This document shows positions 42,365 through 51,703 of a stretch of DNA of 64,000 nt, in pieces. The DNA lies in the NCBI GenBank assembly GCA_963732595.1, contig CAVSZZ010000001.1, forward strand, positions 62,001 through 126,000, read 5' to 3'. Under the pieces are notes generated by a model. That model saw only the letters and a program-made list of their open reading frames with translations. It was not told the origin of the DNA and did not search any database. Every line of letters begins with the position of its first letter. The first letter of the stretch is position 1. This DNA comes from JAFGXF01 sp963732595. GTDB taxonomy: Bacteria; Chloroflexota; Anaerolineae; Anaerolineales; Anaerolineaceae. The position numbers and the translations under genes were made by a program.

Positions 42365-42472
42365 TGTCATTGCGAGTTTGCTCCGGTGGAGCAAACGTGG
42401 CAATCTGTTAAAGGACATGTTCTGGTTTACGGATTGCCACGGAAGCCACACCGTGGCTTCCTCGCAATGACA
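42365..42472. repeat. Family 2 bipartite repeat
   Basis: TGTCATTGCGAGTTTGCTCC, hairpin, CGTGGCAATCTGTTAA, spacer, GGATTGCCACGGAAGCCAC, hairpin, CTCGCAATGACA. The left hairpin differs from the previous copy whereas the right is nearly the same. Confidence 0.85.
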
Positions 42473-42583
42473 TACTCTTTACCGGAGGGCACTCCCCAGG
42501 TCACACGACGCACTAAGCCCTAAGGCTACTCCCGGTGCGGGTGTAATAATACAGATTACTTAGGCCCACATTTATTTAAAAGC

Positions 42584-42665
42584 ATGTCATGAAGTACCCT
42601 GTAGGAGAATTGCGAGTTTGCTAACCCTAAAGCACGCATTGACAACACACTCGCATGGATTGCCA
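42584..42665. repeat. Worn family 2 repeat
   Basis: TGTCATGAAGTACC, then GAATTGCGAGTTTGC and GGATTGCCACATCCC remain recognisable; the right end is lost. Confidence 0.5.
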
Positions 42666-42744
42666 CATCCCATGAACTCGATCATGATCTCAATTTTGCC
42701 GTATAATTTTCGATAATTCCATGAAACTAATATAAAAAACCACA

Positions 42745-43242
42745 ATGATGCCATATCCCTACATCATGTTCGATTGGGGCGACACGATCATGAAAGACGA
42801 TCCAAGCCTGGATATCCCCATGGTGCAATGGCCGCGGGTTGAAGCCATCAAGGGCGCCGGGGATGTCCTGCGTGCACTTCACATGGAGAGGACGATCGTC
42901 ATGGCGACCAGCGCCGACCGCTCCGGTGAAGCCGAGATTCGCGCCGCGCTCCGGCGGGTGGACCTGGAGGCTTACTTTGACCACATTTTTTGTTTCAAGA
43001 ATACCGGACTGCAGAAATCATCCAGGCCCTTTTACCTTTATATTCTGGAAACGCTCAAGATACAACCCGCCGATATCCTGATGGTGGGTGACCATTTTGA
43101 AAAGGACGTTCAACTCGCAAACAGTGTGGGCATCGCGGCTGTCTGGTTGAATATGAAAGATAGGGAAGATCGACAGGGAACACAATTTAAAACGATCCAC
43201 CGTTTGTCCGATCTTCTGTTTTTCTTGGAGGAAGCTGCATAG
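42745..43242 (+). CDS. HAD-superfamily hydrolase
   Basis: The 165-residue protein has the HAD motifs in order: motif I IMFDWGDTI, motif II VMATSAD, motif III Lys in GLQKSSRPF and motif IV LMVGDHFEKDV. Motif I reads DWGDT, so the second acidic residue (DxD) is replaced by Gly, with the following Asp next to it; this occurs in some HAD branches and may affect the general acid. It is small, with almost no cap. Alternative starts are ATG 42745 and 42748. Substrate unknown. It is intact and stands alone; the upstream region is full of repeats. Confidence 0.85.
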   Translation: MMPYPYIMFDWGDTIMKDDPSLDIPMVQWPRVEAIKGAGDVLRALHMERTIVMATSADRSGEAEIRAALRRVDLEAYFDHIFCFKNTGLQKSSRPFYLYILETLKIQPADILMVGDHFEKDVQLANSVGIAAVWLNMKDREDRQGTQFKTIHRLSDLLFFLEEAA

Positions 43243-43270
43243 CAGACCATTATGATTGGCGCATTATGTA

Positions 43271-43312
43271 GAAAGCCGGCCAACCCAAATTCAGAGATTG
43301 ACCGGCCTGATA
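43271..43312. terminator. Hairpin between HAD gene and membrane protein gene
   Basis: AGCCGGCCAA and TTGACCGGCC pair imperfectly with a loop of about 19 bases. It lies 29 bases after the HAD stop and could end that transcript. Confidence 0.45.
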
Positions 43313-43355
43313 AATGACCCTATACTGGAATGTAATCCCAATAAAGGAGTATTCA

Positions 43356-43939
43356 ATGGATCTCAACCCCCTGGATAGACTGCCCGGTAAAGCCAAACCC
43401 ACCCTGGATGTCGCGAACCTGCCCGTGCCGGAGGACATCCACATCGACAAGGATCCGCAGTCGCTGCGCATCAGCTACAGCCACTTCAAACCGGTCATCT
43501 GGCTGGCACTGGCCTGCGGGGCTTTCTTCATCGCGGCTGGTCTCCTTCTGTTGTTCACCGGAGCCCTGGGGTTCGTCTACATATCCAGTCTTCTGTTGGG
43601 AACCTTATTTGCTTTACAGCTCCCTAGTCGGGATCTTCAACCAGCGCATCGTCCTGGTGACCCGCGAGCAATTGAAAGTCTCCTATGGTCCCCTGCCATT
43701 CGAGAGGAATCACAACCTGGTCTCCTCGGCAATTGACCCAGCTTTACACGCATCAACTGGCCGTGCCCACCCGTTACCGGGATATCAGCGGATTCACGCT
43801 GGAGGCGATCCTGCGCGATGGCCGTTTGATGCCATTGCTGACCGATGCAAGCTATGCGAAGGTCCACTTCATTGAGATCCAGATCGAAAGCTGGCTCGGC
43901 ATCCAGGATACGTGGTACCCGGGGAGATTAATCACGTAG
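43356..43939 (+). CDS. Small membrane protein (two frameshifts)
   Basis: AAAGGAG precedes ATG 43356. The first 85 residues are polar (MDLNPLDRLPGKAKPT onward) and then give two membrane helices (VIWLALACGAFFIAAGLLLLF and a second, GFVYISSLLLGTLF). Extra or missing bases near 43615 and 43715 change the frame; the corrected sequence continues ALYSSLVGIFNQRIVLVTREQLKVSYGP and later LYTHQLAVPTRYRDI, SGFTLEAILRDGRL and QIESWLGIQDTWYP, stopping at TAG 43937. The last part looks like the beta-rich PH-like (bPH) domain found behind two membrane helices in many small proteins. Function unknown. Confidence 0.65.
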
Positions 43940-43949
43940 TACCCTGAAA

Positions 43950-43996
43950 AGGTGCGGTAACACCCTAAATGCGGGTGCTAATGGCCGCACCCTACG
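43950..43996. repeat. Family 1 repeat copy
   Basis: AAGGTGCGGTAACACCCTAAATGCGGG and GGCCGCACCCTACGG are inverted arms. A second worn copy follows at about 44090-44195, ending GCGCGCCCTAC. Confidence 0.6.
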
Positions 43997-44198
43997 GTAC
44001 TCGGGCGAAGTTCCCCTCGGGGTGCAGCGTATTGGCTATCATTCACGATTGCGTGCATCAGGCACTGGTACGCTGACATTCTGGCGTGCTGCGAAGGTGC
44101 ACCTTATTATGAGAATATTGAAGAGGCACGCACACACCCTTAGAACCCTCAGAGAACAGAGGGCAGACGGGTGCTTCCGTGCGCGCCCTACAAAACCC

Positions 44199-45041
44199 TT
44201 ATGGCCGCGCTCGACGGTTCCCGTTATTCACCAACAACGCATCCACCTCTTGCCAGAACCTGTCACGATTCAAACCCAGCAAATCGGCCATATGGCGCTC
44301 GATAAAGTGAAGCTTCTCAGGTCAGAGAAGATATCCTTCAAAAAGCCCGGCCGGGTTGTTTCGAGCAGACCAACCAGCCAGTAGCCGCGTGCGGTGTGCA
44401 AGGTCATCGCGCGTGCATCCATGCGGGTCATCTGGCGGTAGCCGGGCGGTGCACTGCGCGGGGGTTCTGCACGCAGCAGCGCCAATGTGCCCTCGCTGAT
44501 GGTGCGCCGGCCCAGGTAGTGATCGACGCTGCGCATTGCGATGCCTTCATTCAGCCACATCGGAAGCCGCAGGTGGCTCGAACAGGCATGCGTCAGCTCA
44601 TGGCACACCAGGTGGCGCAGCTTGACCTGCATATCCTTCTCGGGGACGTATAAAAGCCTGCCCACGGCAGTATCGCTGGCATGCAGCAAGCGCGGTGGTT
44701 TGACCCCGATCGTTACCCGTCGCCCAAAGCTCATTCCCATCGTGATGGCGCCTGCCCTTGGCCATATCCGCCGCAGCGGCGGTACCCAGAACGGCATCGA
44801 GGATGACCAGGAACGGCCTCAGATACCAGGGCACAGCCCGAAACGATATGTCCAGCCAGGATGTGACCACAAAAATATGGCAGTTGCGCGGCGGGGGCAA
44901 ACCCCACAAGTCGCGGGCAGCTTCGAGCGAACCGCTACAAGCGGAGGCGATGAGAGCGGTCAGGTCCTCTTCGGCGGGATTGTTGTAGATACGTAGGCCC
45001 CGGCAAAGCTCACCATCAGGTCGATAGCCTTTGTTGTACAT
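44199..45041 (-). CDS. Gluzincin-like (peptidase MA) metalloprotease (two frameshifts)
   Basis: A protein of about 280 residues with a zinc-protease site: HLVCHELTHACSSHLRLPMWLNEGIAM contains the HExxH motif and the downstream Glu typical of gluzincins with the peptidase MA-like WLxEGxA signature. The N-terminal 90 residues include a hydrophobic stretch (LRPFLVILDAVLGTAAAAD). Frame changes near 44755 and 44315 must be joined; the tail LHFIERHMADLLGLN ends with TAA at 44199. ATG 45041 follows GGGAGG, stronger than the in-frame ATG at 45074. It follows the TPR-like gene on the same strand after 33 bases, so both form an operon. Confidence 0.72.
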
Positions 45042-45074
45042 TAGAGTCCTCCCAAGCTGAGGCTGGACTTTCAT

Positions 45075-45690
45075 CTACGGTGGGGTCGTCCCTGCCACCA
45101 GCGTTTTATAAGCTGCCTCCAATTGAAGATATGCTGTCTGCAGATCGGAGTACTGGATCTGAAGCTCGGAATATTGCGCGCCCAGCGTGGAATAATCCAG
45201 GACCTGATCGCTGTAGACGCCGGAGAGCCGATCAAAATCCAACTGGAGTTTTTGCCGACTGTTGGCAGCACCGATGATGCCGCCCAGCCAGAGCAAATTG
45301 GTGAGCAGCAGGACCGCCACCAGCCCGAAGATCATTTTGATCAATAGGGCTTTCGACCATTTGACCCTGCCAACACCCGGGATGATCCCGAGCCAATCGA
45401 TTTTTTCCACCCATCTTTTATCAGACGCTTCGTCGATCAGGAACTGCTCGTTCTTTTTCTTGTAGAACCGCAGCAAGGCCTGGCTGGCCTTCTGACTGCC
45501 CCCGGTCAGGTTGAAATACTCATTGGCCAGCTGGAACTTCATATCCAGAGTCCGGATAGGATTCGATCAACATCTTCCAGGCGTCATCGTTGCCGGGCTC
45601 TTCGTTGAGCAGCCTGATGAGGATCTGCTGGCCGGCTGCGATTTCATTCTCTTTGAATTTTAAGTAGGCATCTTCCAGGGCGGGTGTCAT
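45075..45690 (-). CDS. TPR-like protein with one membrane helix (one frameshift)
   Basis: GGAGGTGACC precedes ATG 45690. The first 50 residues (MTPALEDAYLKFKENE onward, with AWKMLIESYP) are typical of a short TPR-type helical pair. A frame change near 45548 leads to FQLANEYFNLTGGSQKASQALL and, later, a membrane helix (ALLIKMIFGLVAVLLLTNLLWL) followed by a coiled tail with repeated QYS/DLQ units (GAQYSELQIQYSDLQTAYLQ). The C-terminal third should lie outside the membrane as a parallel coiled coil. The gene precedes the metalloprotease on the same strand, so a membrane-associated complex is possible. Confidence 0.65.
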
Positions 45691-45832
45691 GGGGTCACCT
45701 CCATCGGTATTAGCGTGCTATTTTAAGGAGTATAGCATTCTTTCAGATGGACTGTCAGTTAAAGCGATAACGTCAGGCTGCTCCCTGTCTGCCTGACGTT
45801 ATCAAAAACAGTCCTGACGGGTGTGACCCCGC

Positions 45833-46047
45833 TCAGGCGATGCGTTTATACGGATAAATGTACTTGATCTTCTGAATAAAGTAATCCAGGTCTGATTTCG
45901 CGTTCAACAAGCCGGTGTAGGCTTTTTCAGGCACCTTGTAAGTACTGGATGATGTTGTCCTGTAAAAACTCGATCTCCAGGATCTGGGTTCTTGGGGTCG
46001 TAACCGGCTGACTTGAAGTATTCGGATGGGATGTCGATGCGTACCAT
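45833..46047 (-). CDS. KTSC-domain small protein, copy 2 (two frameshifts)
   Basis: Corrected for one extra base near 45985 and one near 45940, this is a 70-residue KTSC domain very similar to the copy at 39965: it starts MVRIDIPSEYFKSAGYDPKN, includes ILEIEFLQDNIIQY and KVPEKAYTGLLNAKS, and ends KIKYIYPYKRIA. The two genes share the LLNAKS and KIKYIYPYK segments exactly. As written it would give a short, wrong product, so it is either a decayed paralogue or affected by error. Two CTACAAA-type boxes lie at 46202 and 46214 upstream. Confidence 0.78.
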
Positions 46048-46330
46048 TGGGCCTGCTTTCTAATTGATAATTCTTTCAGTTTGTTCGAATCGATAGACCG
46101 GTGCTGGATGGCAGTCCCCTCCATCCGGCGCGGCTTCTCAATTCATTTTTGTTGTCCTCATAATTTTACCGATGTTCATAACGGTGTAAAGGCAAAACCA
46201 GCTTACAAATAGTCTACAAAATTCAGCTCAATTTACTCGGGAAGTGGTTAAATAATGAAAGGGTGCACGTAAATGGCTACGCGCACCCGGTGACCTATCG
46301 TGTATGTTTAAGTTGTTTTACAAGTCAGGC

Positions 46331-46978
46331 TTATTCTTTCTCGATCAAAGGCATGGCAGCGCCGAAGATATTCGGCAGCGTGTAACCGATCTGGATCTGG
46401 CAGATCTCCATATTATTTGCAGGTACGCCCGTATCGACGTGTACCATGTACATGTAGGCCCATTGTCCACTGGGATGCTTAGTCCGGAAGCGATGACTGA
46501 GCCGGTTCCGCTGATGCCGATCGAGGAAAGGTCAACCAGGAAGGGATAATCATAAGAAAAGCCAATGTAGCGGCGCAAGTTGACTTCAATATTTGTCCGC
46601 GATCTGATCGTCGAACAGCATGCGCATCCAGGTCATCGTTGCTCCGTCGGGAAGGTGTAACAGTTGCCATAGCCGTGGTGTAAGCTGTAGGCCGCCTCGT
46701 AATGGCGACAACCACCCAGGCTCATATCATGGATCTGTTCCGGACCGCAGGTCCGTCCAAATCCCATCCGAAGACAGACCATACTTGCCCGCCTCCACCT
46801 CCGCCGCCCGGCAGGGCCAGGTGCGCATCCGCCAAGCTGGGCGCCTGGGCTGGCAAACTCTGGGCTGGCATGCTCTGGGCCAGGATCGGGCTGGCCACCG
46901 AAAAAGGCGATCAAGACGATCATGAGGACGACAATGGTGGTGATGAAACTGGTCACAGATAACGAGTCTGGTTTTCAT
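46331..46978 (-). CDS. Hypothetical membrane/secreted protein (at least three frameshifts)
   Basis: Segments in different frames look coding on the minus strand. The N-terminus carries a membrane helix (FITTIVVLMIVLIAFFGG), followed by a Pro/Gly-rich stretch and a region with CGPEQIHDMSLGGCRHYEAAYSLHHGYGNCY. After frame changes near 46610 and 46460 come YIGFSYDYPFLVDLSSIG and WAYMYMVHVDTGVPANN, and the end QIQIGYTLPNIFGAAMPLIE stops at TAA 46331. A start ATG at 46978 or 46956 is possible. I do not recognise the family. The plus-strand frames over this region look like shadows. Confidence is low because so much must be joined. Confidence 0.45.
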
Positions 46979-47310
46979 GCATTCCCTCCGGCATAATATG
47001 CCTTAATAATATCCGATCCGGGCGGAGCCTGTCTGTGGCTGGATTGAGGCGGCTTACAGGTTCCCGCACGGAGCGGTCTTCCTGCAGCGCCTGGATCCCG
47101 GATGGATTGCGAGGCAATGATGTTATGAAGCGCTGAGGGTGAAGTAAATCACGATTACCCAGTGATTATACTTTTATTTCATTTTGGGGGAGCCTGAATA
47201 TTTTAACTGTCAGGTGTAAAATACAAGTTATTACATTTAATGTGGAGGGTAATACCCTTTATTCCACTCACCGGGTGGGTACAACTGTCTCTAACAAAAG
47301 GAAGATGATC

Positions 47311-48225
47311 ATGTATTTCACCGAACAAGGCTCTCCCAATGCGCCATCCATCCTGTTCCTGCACGGCACCGGGGTGGGCGGATGGATGTGGCAGGACAAT
47401 GTCAGGGATCTGAAAGAGTATCACTGCATCCTGGTCGATCTGCCGGGTCATGGCAGGAGCAACGACCGGGAATGGGTTTCGCTGGCCGATTCGGTCGAAT
47501 AGGTCGCCGATGTCATTCGGTCACGGACTAAACAAAAGAAAGCCCATATTGTCGGTGCTTCCCTGGGAGGCAGCCTGGCCTTTCAACTGCTCTGCATGCA
47601 CCCGGAAGTGGTCGATCACACCCTGATCAGCGGCACCAGCCTGCTCCCCATGCCGGGCGGGGCGCTGTTCAAGGGCATGATCCGTCTGGTCGCCCCCTTC
47701 ATGAAGCAGGACTTCGTCCTGAAGGCTGCCCTGAAAGCCCTGAAATTATCCGAAGATGGCTACGCGCAATTCCGCCAGGCCATGCGGGCCGTTTCGCGCC
47801 GGACCTTCGTGAATGCCTTCACCCAGGCCCTCGACCTGCGCTACTCCAGCGCGCTGGAAAAGGTGGAAACGCCGCTGCTGCTGGTCTCGGGTGAGAAGGA
47901 GCCGGGTTACATTGCGAAATCAAACCAGCTGCTGGCATCGCGGCTGAAGCACGCCACGGCGCGGGTCGTGCCGGGATGCGACCACGGCTGGATGGGTGAA
48001 TCACCCGCGTTGTTCACGCGTGTTTTGAAAGCCTGGCTGCAGGACCAGCCCCTGCCGGGTGGGGCATGCGCTGTCAATGTTTCCCAGACCCATAGGGGAC
48101 AGGCTGAGGTTTTTTCGATCGCGGACCACGATTCCAATGCAGGGCAGGATGATCACCTCGGGGAATGCCGATCGAAAGAAGGTCACGACCTCTTCCGGGT
48201 TGCGTCGATAAAGGCATCGGGATGA
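47311..48225 (+). CDS. Alpha/beta-hydrolase with an in-frame amber codon
   Basis: The protein is a standard alpha/beta hydrolase: FLHGTGVGGWMWQDN, VDLPGHGRSND, the nucleophile elbow HIVGASLGGSLAF with Ser present, LLLVSGEKEPGYI (acid region) and CDHGWMGE (His). A TAG at 47500-47502 (in DSVE-stop-VADVIRS) interrupts the frame; a single change would restore Gln or Glu. Downstream, residues continue in the same frame. The protein should end near 48060 (AWLQDQPLPGG), but the frame is open to 48225 over the opposite-strand lipoprotein gene, hinting at another indel. ATG 47311 follows AAAGGAAG. Function unknown. Confidence 0.75.
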
Positions 48226-48925
48226 AGTCCTGTGCTCCGTTCGCCCTCGACATGAACTCCGGCCCACCCGGGTCGATGAACCAGGTGTATGGAATGAACG
48301 CAAAATCGATGCCCGCCTGCGGCAGACCCCCGGCCTGGAAGGCGGTATAGACTGCTTCGGAGATGAACAGGTCACCGGTGTGAAAGAACGTTTTACCGCC
48401 GGCCCGGACAAGGAAAGCCAGGTTGGGTACATCGGCCGGGGCATCGAACGACGTGAGCTGGAAGCTGCCTATGTTCAGTGGGGAATATCCGCCGGTCTCC
48501 ACGCGAATGCCCGTCACCCGCTCGCGGATACCATCGTAACCGGGGTATGCCAGCGCGAGTGCATCGACCGCATCTGCCTGCGCGACCAGTTGCGTGCCGG
48601 GTGTGAGCGACAGGTATTCTCCAACGATTTGCGAGTCGAAATGATCACCGTGTTTGTGACTGACCAGCACCAGGTCGGCGCCGTCGAAGGGCGGCAAGGC
48701 AGCCCGCATCCTGGGTGTCAGCTGCGGATCGCAATAATCCTCCCGTTTGAAGAGCGCATCCACCAGGATCTTATAGTCCCCAGTTTCGAGGATGAAGCCG
48801 GCATTGCAGACATAGGTGATGGTTACCGCTGACGGCGTGGGCGTGGGTGCTGCGGCCGGCTCGCGGGTACAAGCTGCCAGCAGACCCAACCCTAGGATGA
48901 CCATCACGATCTTGTTACTTTTCAT
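48074..48925 (-). CDS. Lipoprotein with metallo-beta-lactamase-like fold, second copy (one frameshift)
   Basis: A lipobox (LLAAC) ends the signal, followed by a Pro/Thr spacer and a metallo-beta-lactamase domain with SHKHGDHFDSQ (HxHxDH) and FFHTGDL. The frame changes near 48215; corrected, the C-terminus reads PEEVVTFFRSAFPEVIIL and continues to about 48070 or beyond. It is related in architecture to the lipoprotein at 4338 but not close in sequence. It begins 21 bases after the 514-residue lipoprotein gene on the same strand and converges with the hydrolase on the plus strand. Confidence 0.72.
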   Translation of the reverse strand: MKSNKIVMVILGLGLLAACTREPAAAPTPTPSAVTITYVCNAGFILETGDYKILVDALFKREDYCDPQLTPRMRAALPPFDGADLVLVSHKHGDHFDSQIVGEYLSLTPGTQLVAQADAVDALALAYPGYDGIRERVTGIRVETGGYSPLNIGSFQLTSFDAPADVPNLAFLVRAGGKTFFHTGDLFISEAVYTAFQAGGLPQAGIDFAFIPYTWFIDPGGPEFMSRANGAQDFIPMPLSTQPGRGRDLLSIGIPRGDHPALHWNRGPRSKKPQPVPYGSGKH

Positions 48926-48946
48926 TATTAATTCGCTACTGGATTG

Positions 48947-50491
48947 TCACGGCGTACCAGACCCCATCCCGTTGGCGAAAAAGCGCGCCGAGCGGCCATC
49001 AAATTGTGGAACATAATAATCTGGATATCCCGGACGAGGATACGGGTTGTATATTTCATCATAATAAACAGGCAAAGCCAAGCTGCCATATTGGATCCCT
49101 AATCGAGGCCCTTTACGGAAGAAGAAGAACGGTTGGTCCTTGATCAGGTGCCAGCCAAAAATCTCCTCATAATCATATACTTGATTTAGGATCTGACCAT
49201 CCTGGATCACAAATCCACGCAAATCAATCACCCACTGATCCCGCCAGCACTGAAAGTTTTCAACATTTCCAATAGCCCCGATATATCTAAACTTCTCCAC
49301 CTGCTGGCTGTCCATAACCACCAGCGCTTGTGCCCGGTCATTCTTTGGGTCTACAAGATCCAACAGTAAGAGAATCTCTCCATTGCAATAAATAGGCGGC
49401 AGGTCGGGATCAAAATAAATATCCTCGGGGTTATTCCAAAATATAATCTCATCATTCCTGATCATGAAGATTCGGACATTGTAGCTTGATAATTCAAGCA
49501 ATCGCGGGTTAGCCAGGGAATACACCAGGAAGATCAGTTGTGTCCCTTCCGGCGTCTTGAAGAACTGAACATCCGGCAGCTGGTAGATATTTTCAAGCAA
49601 GAGCTCATTGTCACGGTACAGGCTGTATCCATTCCCCCGTTCCAGGGAATAACCATAGGAGCCTATCTGGTCGTTAATCACTTCGAGCTGGTCTGTAACC
49701 CATTCCGGGTCAGGGGTCAGCGATTCCCAATACTGAACGGCATCGATGATTGGAAGGTCTAACTCACCATCCAAATAATCAGATCGGTCTGCCTCAATAA
49801 CGGCTGATTCTTGCAAGGATATCCCATTGGGTAAGGGCGCAGCAAGCGCCTTTTCCCAAAACGAGGAGTCTCCGAACCGTAATGGCATGCTCCGATAATC
49901 GAACTGTTTATATATATTTGACACTGGCTGTATCCAGGTGAAGGACTTTCGGATCAAGTCATAATGCTCAGCATTGACCTTAAAATAGACAAAACGTTGG
50001 GCTGGATTCGCCTCCGGATTTTCGATGATCTCCATCCGGTAATTAGGTTGATCCCAGGAAGGATAATTCAGCATGCAATTATCACCATCCTTTTCGAAAT
50101 AGCTGATCGTGACCTTCATACCCGGCTTTAAGTTCGCCAGCCAGGTGCAGACATCCCCAGCCCAGCCCATGTACCCCATCTCCGGCAGGTAACCCGATTC
50201 CACGAAGCCATCCACGCCGGCTAGAGAATTGGGATGATCGCCGGGCTTCCAGGCTGCTGGATAGTTAAAGGTATACCAGCCTTCCGGGTCGGTATAAGCG
50301 GTCTGCCCCGGCCCGGGCGTTTTGGTGGTCATGTCGTAATGAGAATAATCGATTGTCGGTGTATGTGATGGAGTTTGGATTGGCGTCTGAGCCACCTCAG
50401 TCAATTGCGTCCCATTACAGGCACCAAGCAGGATCATTCCAGTGATTATGACGGAAAATAAAATGGACCACGATTGGTATTTTTTCCGCAT
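48947..50491 (-). CDS. Lipoprotein of unknown function
   Basis: This intact 514-residue protein has a lipoprotein signal (hydrophobic core, then LLGAC) and a Thr/Pro spacer (TPIQTPSHTPT). The body starts with a segment reading DPEGWYTFNYPAAWKPGD, the form of extracytoplasmic PsbP/Mog1-like domains that open with a phrase like YxxFxYPxxW. The second half has aromatic-rich strands (YGYSLERGNGYSLYR; YYDEIYNPYPRPGYPD) suggesting a beta-rich or propeller domain. No catalytic residue is obvious and I do not recognise the family. It is the first gene of a two-gene unit with the metallo-beta-lactamase lipoprotein. GC is lower than its neighbours. Confidence 0.78.
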   Translation of the reverse strand: MRKKYQSWSILFSVIITGMILLGACNGTQLTEVAQTPIQTPSHTPTIDYSHYDMTTKTPGPGQTAYTDPEGWYTFNYPAAWKPGDHPNSLAGVDGFVESGYLPEMGYMGWAGDVCTWLANLKPGMKVTISYFEKDGDNCMLNYPSWDQPNYRMEIIENPEANPAQRFVYFKVNAEHYDLIRKSFTWIQPVSNIYKQFDYRSMPLRFGDSSFWEKALAAPLPNGISLQESAVIEADRSDYLDGELDLPIIDAVQYWESLTPDPEWVTDQLEVINDQIGSYGYSLERGNGYSLYRDNELLLENIYQLPDVQFFKTPEGTQLIFLVYSLANPRLLELSSYNVRIFMIRNDEIIFWNNPEDIYFDPDLPPIYCNGEILLLLDLVDPKNDRAQALVVMDSQQVEKFRYIGAIGNVENFQCWRDQWVIDLRGFVIQDGQILNQVYDYEEIFGWHLIKDQPFFFFRKGPRLGIQYGSLALPVYYDEIYNPYPRPGYPDYYVPQFDGRSARFFANGMGSGTP

Positions 50492-50586
50492 GGATTGAGT
50501 ATAAACAAATCCTGTGGATAGCGGAAGTCATGAAAAATACGAGGTCAATCCATTGAGGAAGATTCTCCACGGCGTATAATTGCTTT

Positions 50587-50702
50587 CGTTAATGGACTGC
50601 CACGTTGCGTGCACTGCACGCTCAAACGCCTGTGCCGTATCGGCACGGCGTCCCCCGGAGTTGCTCGCTGAAGCTCGCATCACCCGGGGGATCGCAATGA
50701 CA
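50587..50702. repeat. Worn family 2 repeat with a GC-rich insertion
   Basis: It opens with GGACTGCCACGTTGCG and ends GATCGCAATGACA; between them lie CCCCCGG ... CCGGGGG arms and a GCACGGC/GCCGTGC-type hairpin. It directly precedes the next gene. Confidence 0.55.
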
Positions 50703-50726
50703 AATCACATACGGAAGGAATTCAAC

Positions 50727-51531
50727 ATGGAAATTAAGATCCGTGAAGCAAACATCAATTACGAGATCATCGGCCGGGTCGGACCGATGGTTATGATTCA
50801 CGGCTGGGGGTGTGATCTTGACATGTTCAAAGGCACGATGGAGCCGGTCTTCGCCCCCATGGAAGATCCGATGGCAGCGCATCTACTTCGACCTGCCCGG
50901 CATGGGCAGAAGCCCGGCCCAGCGCTGGATCAGCTGGCAGCGACGACATGCAGGCCGTCATCCTGGATTTCCTCGATAGGTCATCCCCGGCCAACACTTC
51001 CTGCTCGCGGGCAAGTCCTATGGCGGCTACCTGGCACGCGGCATCCTCAAGATCCCGCCCCGCGCAGGTCGACGGCCTGCTGCTGATCTGCGCCTCGGCC
51101 GTATCGGACCACGCCAAACGCGACGTGCCGCCCCACCAGTCGCAGGAGGTCGACCAGGACTTCCTCGACAGCCTCTCCCCCCAGGACCGCAAGGACCTGA
51201 CCGAGAACAACGTCATCCACACCCGGCGGGTCTGGGAGCGCTTCAGGACGGAGGTCCTGCCGGGTTTGAAGGCCGCCGATTGGGACTTCCTCGACAACTG
51301 CCTGAGCCGCCATACCCCTTACAGGGATGATATCGACTAGTCGATACGCCCCTACCCCCAGCCGGCCTTGTTCCTGATGGGCCGCCAGGATGCCTCGGTC
51401 GGCTATCGCGACCACTGGAAGTTCCTCGAGAACTTCCCGCATGCCAGCTTTGTGGTCCTCGACAAGGCCGGGCATAACCTCGAGATCGAGCAGGCCGAGC
51501 TGTTCACGGATTGGTGAAGGAGTGGCTTTAA
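50727..51531 (+). CDS. Alpha/beta-hydrolase (frameshifts plus an in-frame amber codon)
   Basis: MEIKIREANINYEIIG and VMIHGWGCDLDMF mark an alpha/beta hydrolase; AAGGAATTCAAC precedes the ATG. Frame changes near 50868, 50938 and 50980 disrupt the next 40 residues; the corrected sequence gives YFDLPGMGRSPA and LLAGKSYGGYLARGIL (GxSxG with Ser). A TAG at 51338-51340 follows DDID; reading on, PALFLMGRQDASVGY and DKAGHNLEIE supply the acid and His. A last missing base near 51513 precedes a likely TAA at 51531 (EWL end). This gene cannot make a full product as written. It is distinct from the hydrolase at 47311. Confidence 0.72.
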
Positions 51532-51539
51532 GAGCAAAG

Positions 51540-51630
51540 TAGGGTAAACGTTCCCTGAAAACGGTGCGCCACCACCACGTGGTGCGGTAAACGCCCTGAT
51601 TGCGGGTGCTTATGACTGCACCTTACGTTA
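51540..51630. repeat. Family 1 repeat copy
   Basis: GTAGGGTAAACGTTCCC to GACTGCACCTTACG, with inner GGTGCGCCACC and GGTGCGGTAAACGCCC units. It occupies most of the gap before the antiporter gene. Confidence 0.55.
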
Positions 51631-51703
51631 TCGCATCCTTTTCTTGGTAAAATTACCCATCACAAACCGGGCGGGATAGACCGCCATTTTACTGGAGGAC
51701 CGT

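Larger units (their letters stand above)
41973..42744. other. Repeat-filled gap upstream of the FokI-like gene
   Basis: No gene is visible in about 770 bases. It holds three family 2 elements (42122-42253, 42365-42472, 42584-42665, the last worn) and a GC-rich hairpin near 42495-42540. Confidence 0.7.

Noticed and set aside
42000..42700. CRISPR array
   Set aside because: The repeats are palindromic, of variable length, irregularly spaced and inverted pairs, without spacers of constant size; no cas gene is in the window.
46620..46925. Plus-strand 101-codon frame opposite the gene at 46331-46978
   Set aside because: It is Arg/Gly/Ser-rich with no motif; the minus-strand segments show a membrane helix and coding-like residues.
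47500..51340. Genome-wide TAG reassignment (e.g. pyrrolysine)
   Set aside because: TAG is used as a normal end codon by several intact genes here (hoxY, the maturation protease), so a genome-wide recoding is not supported by two cases.
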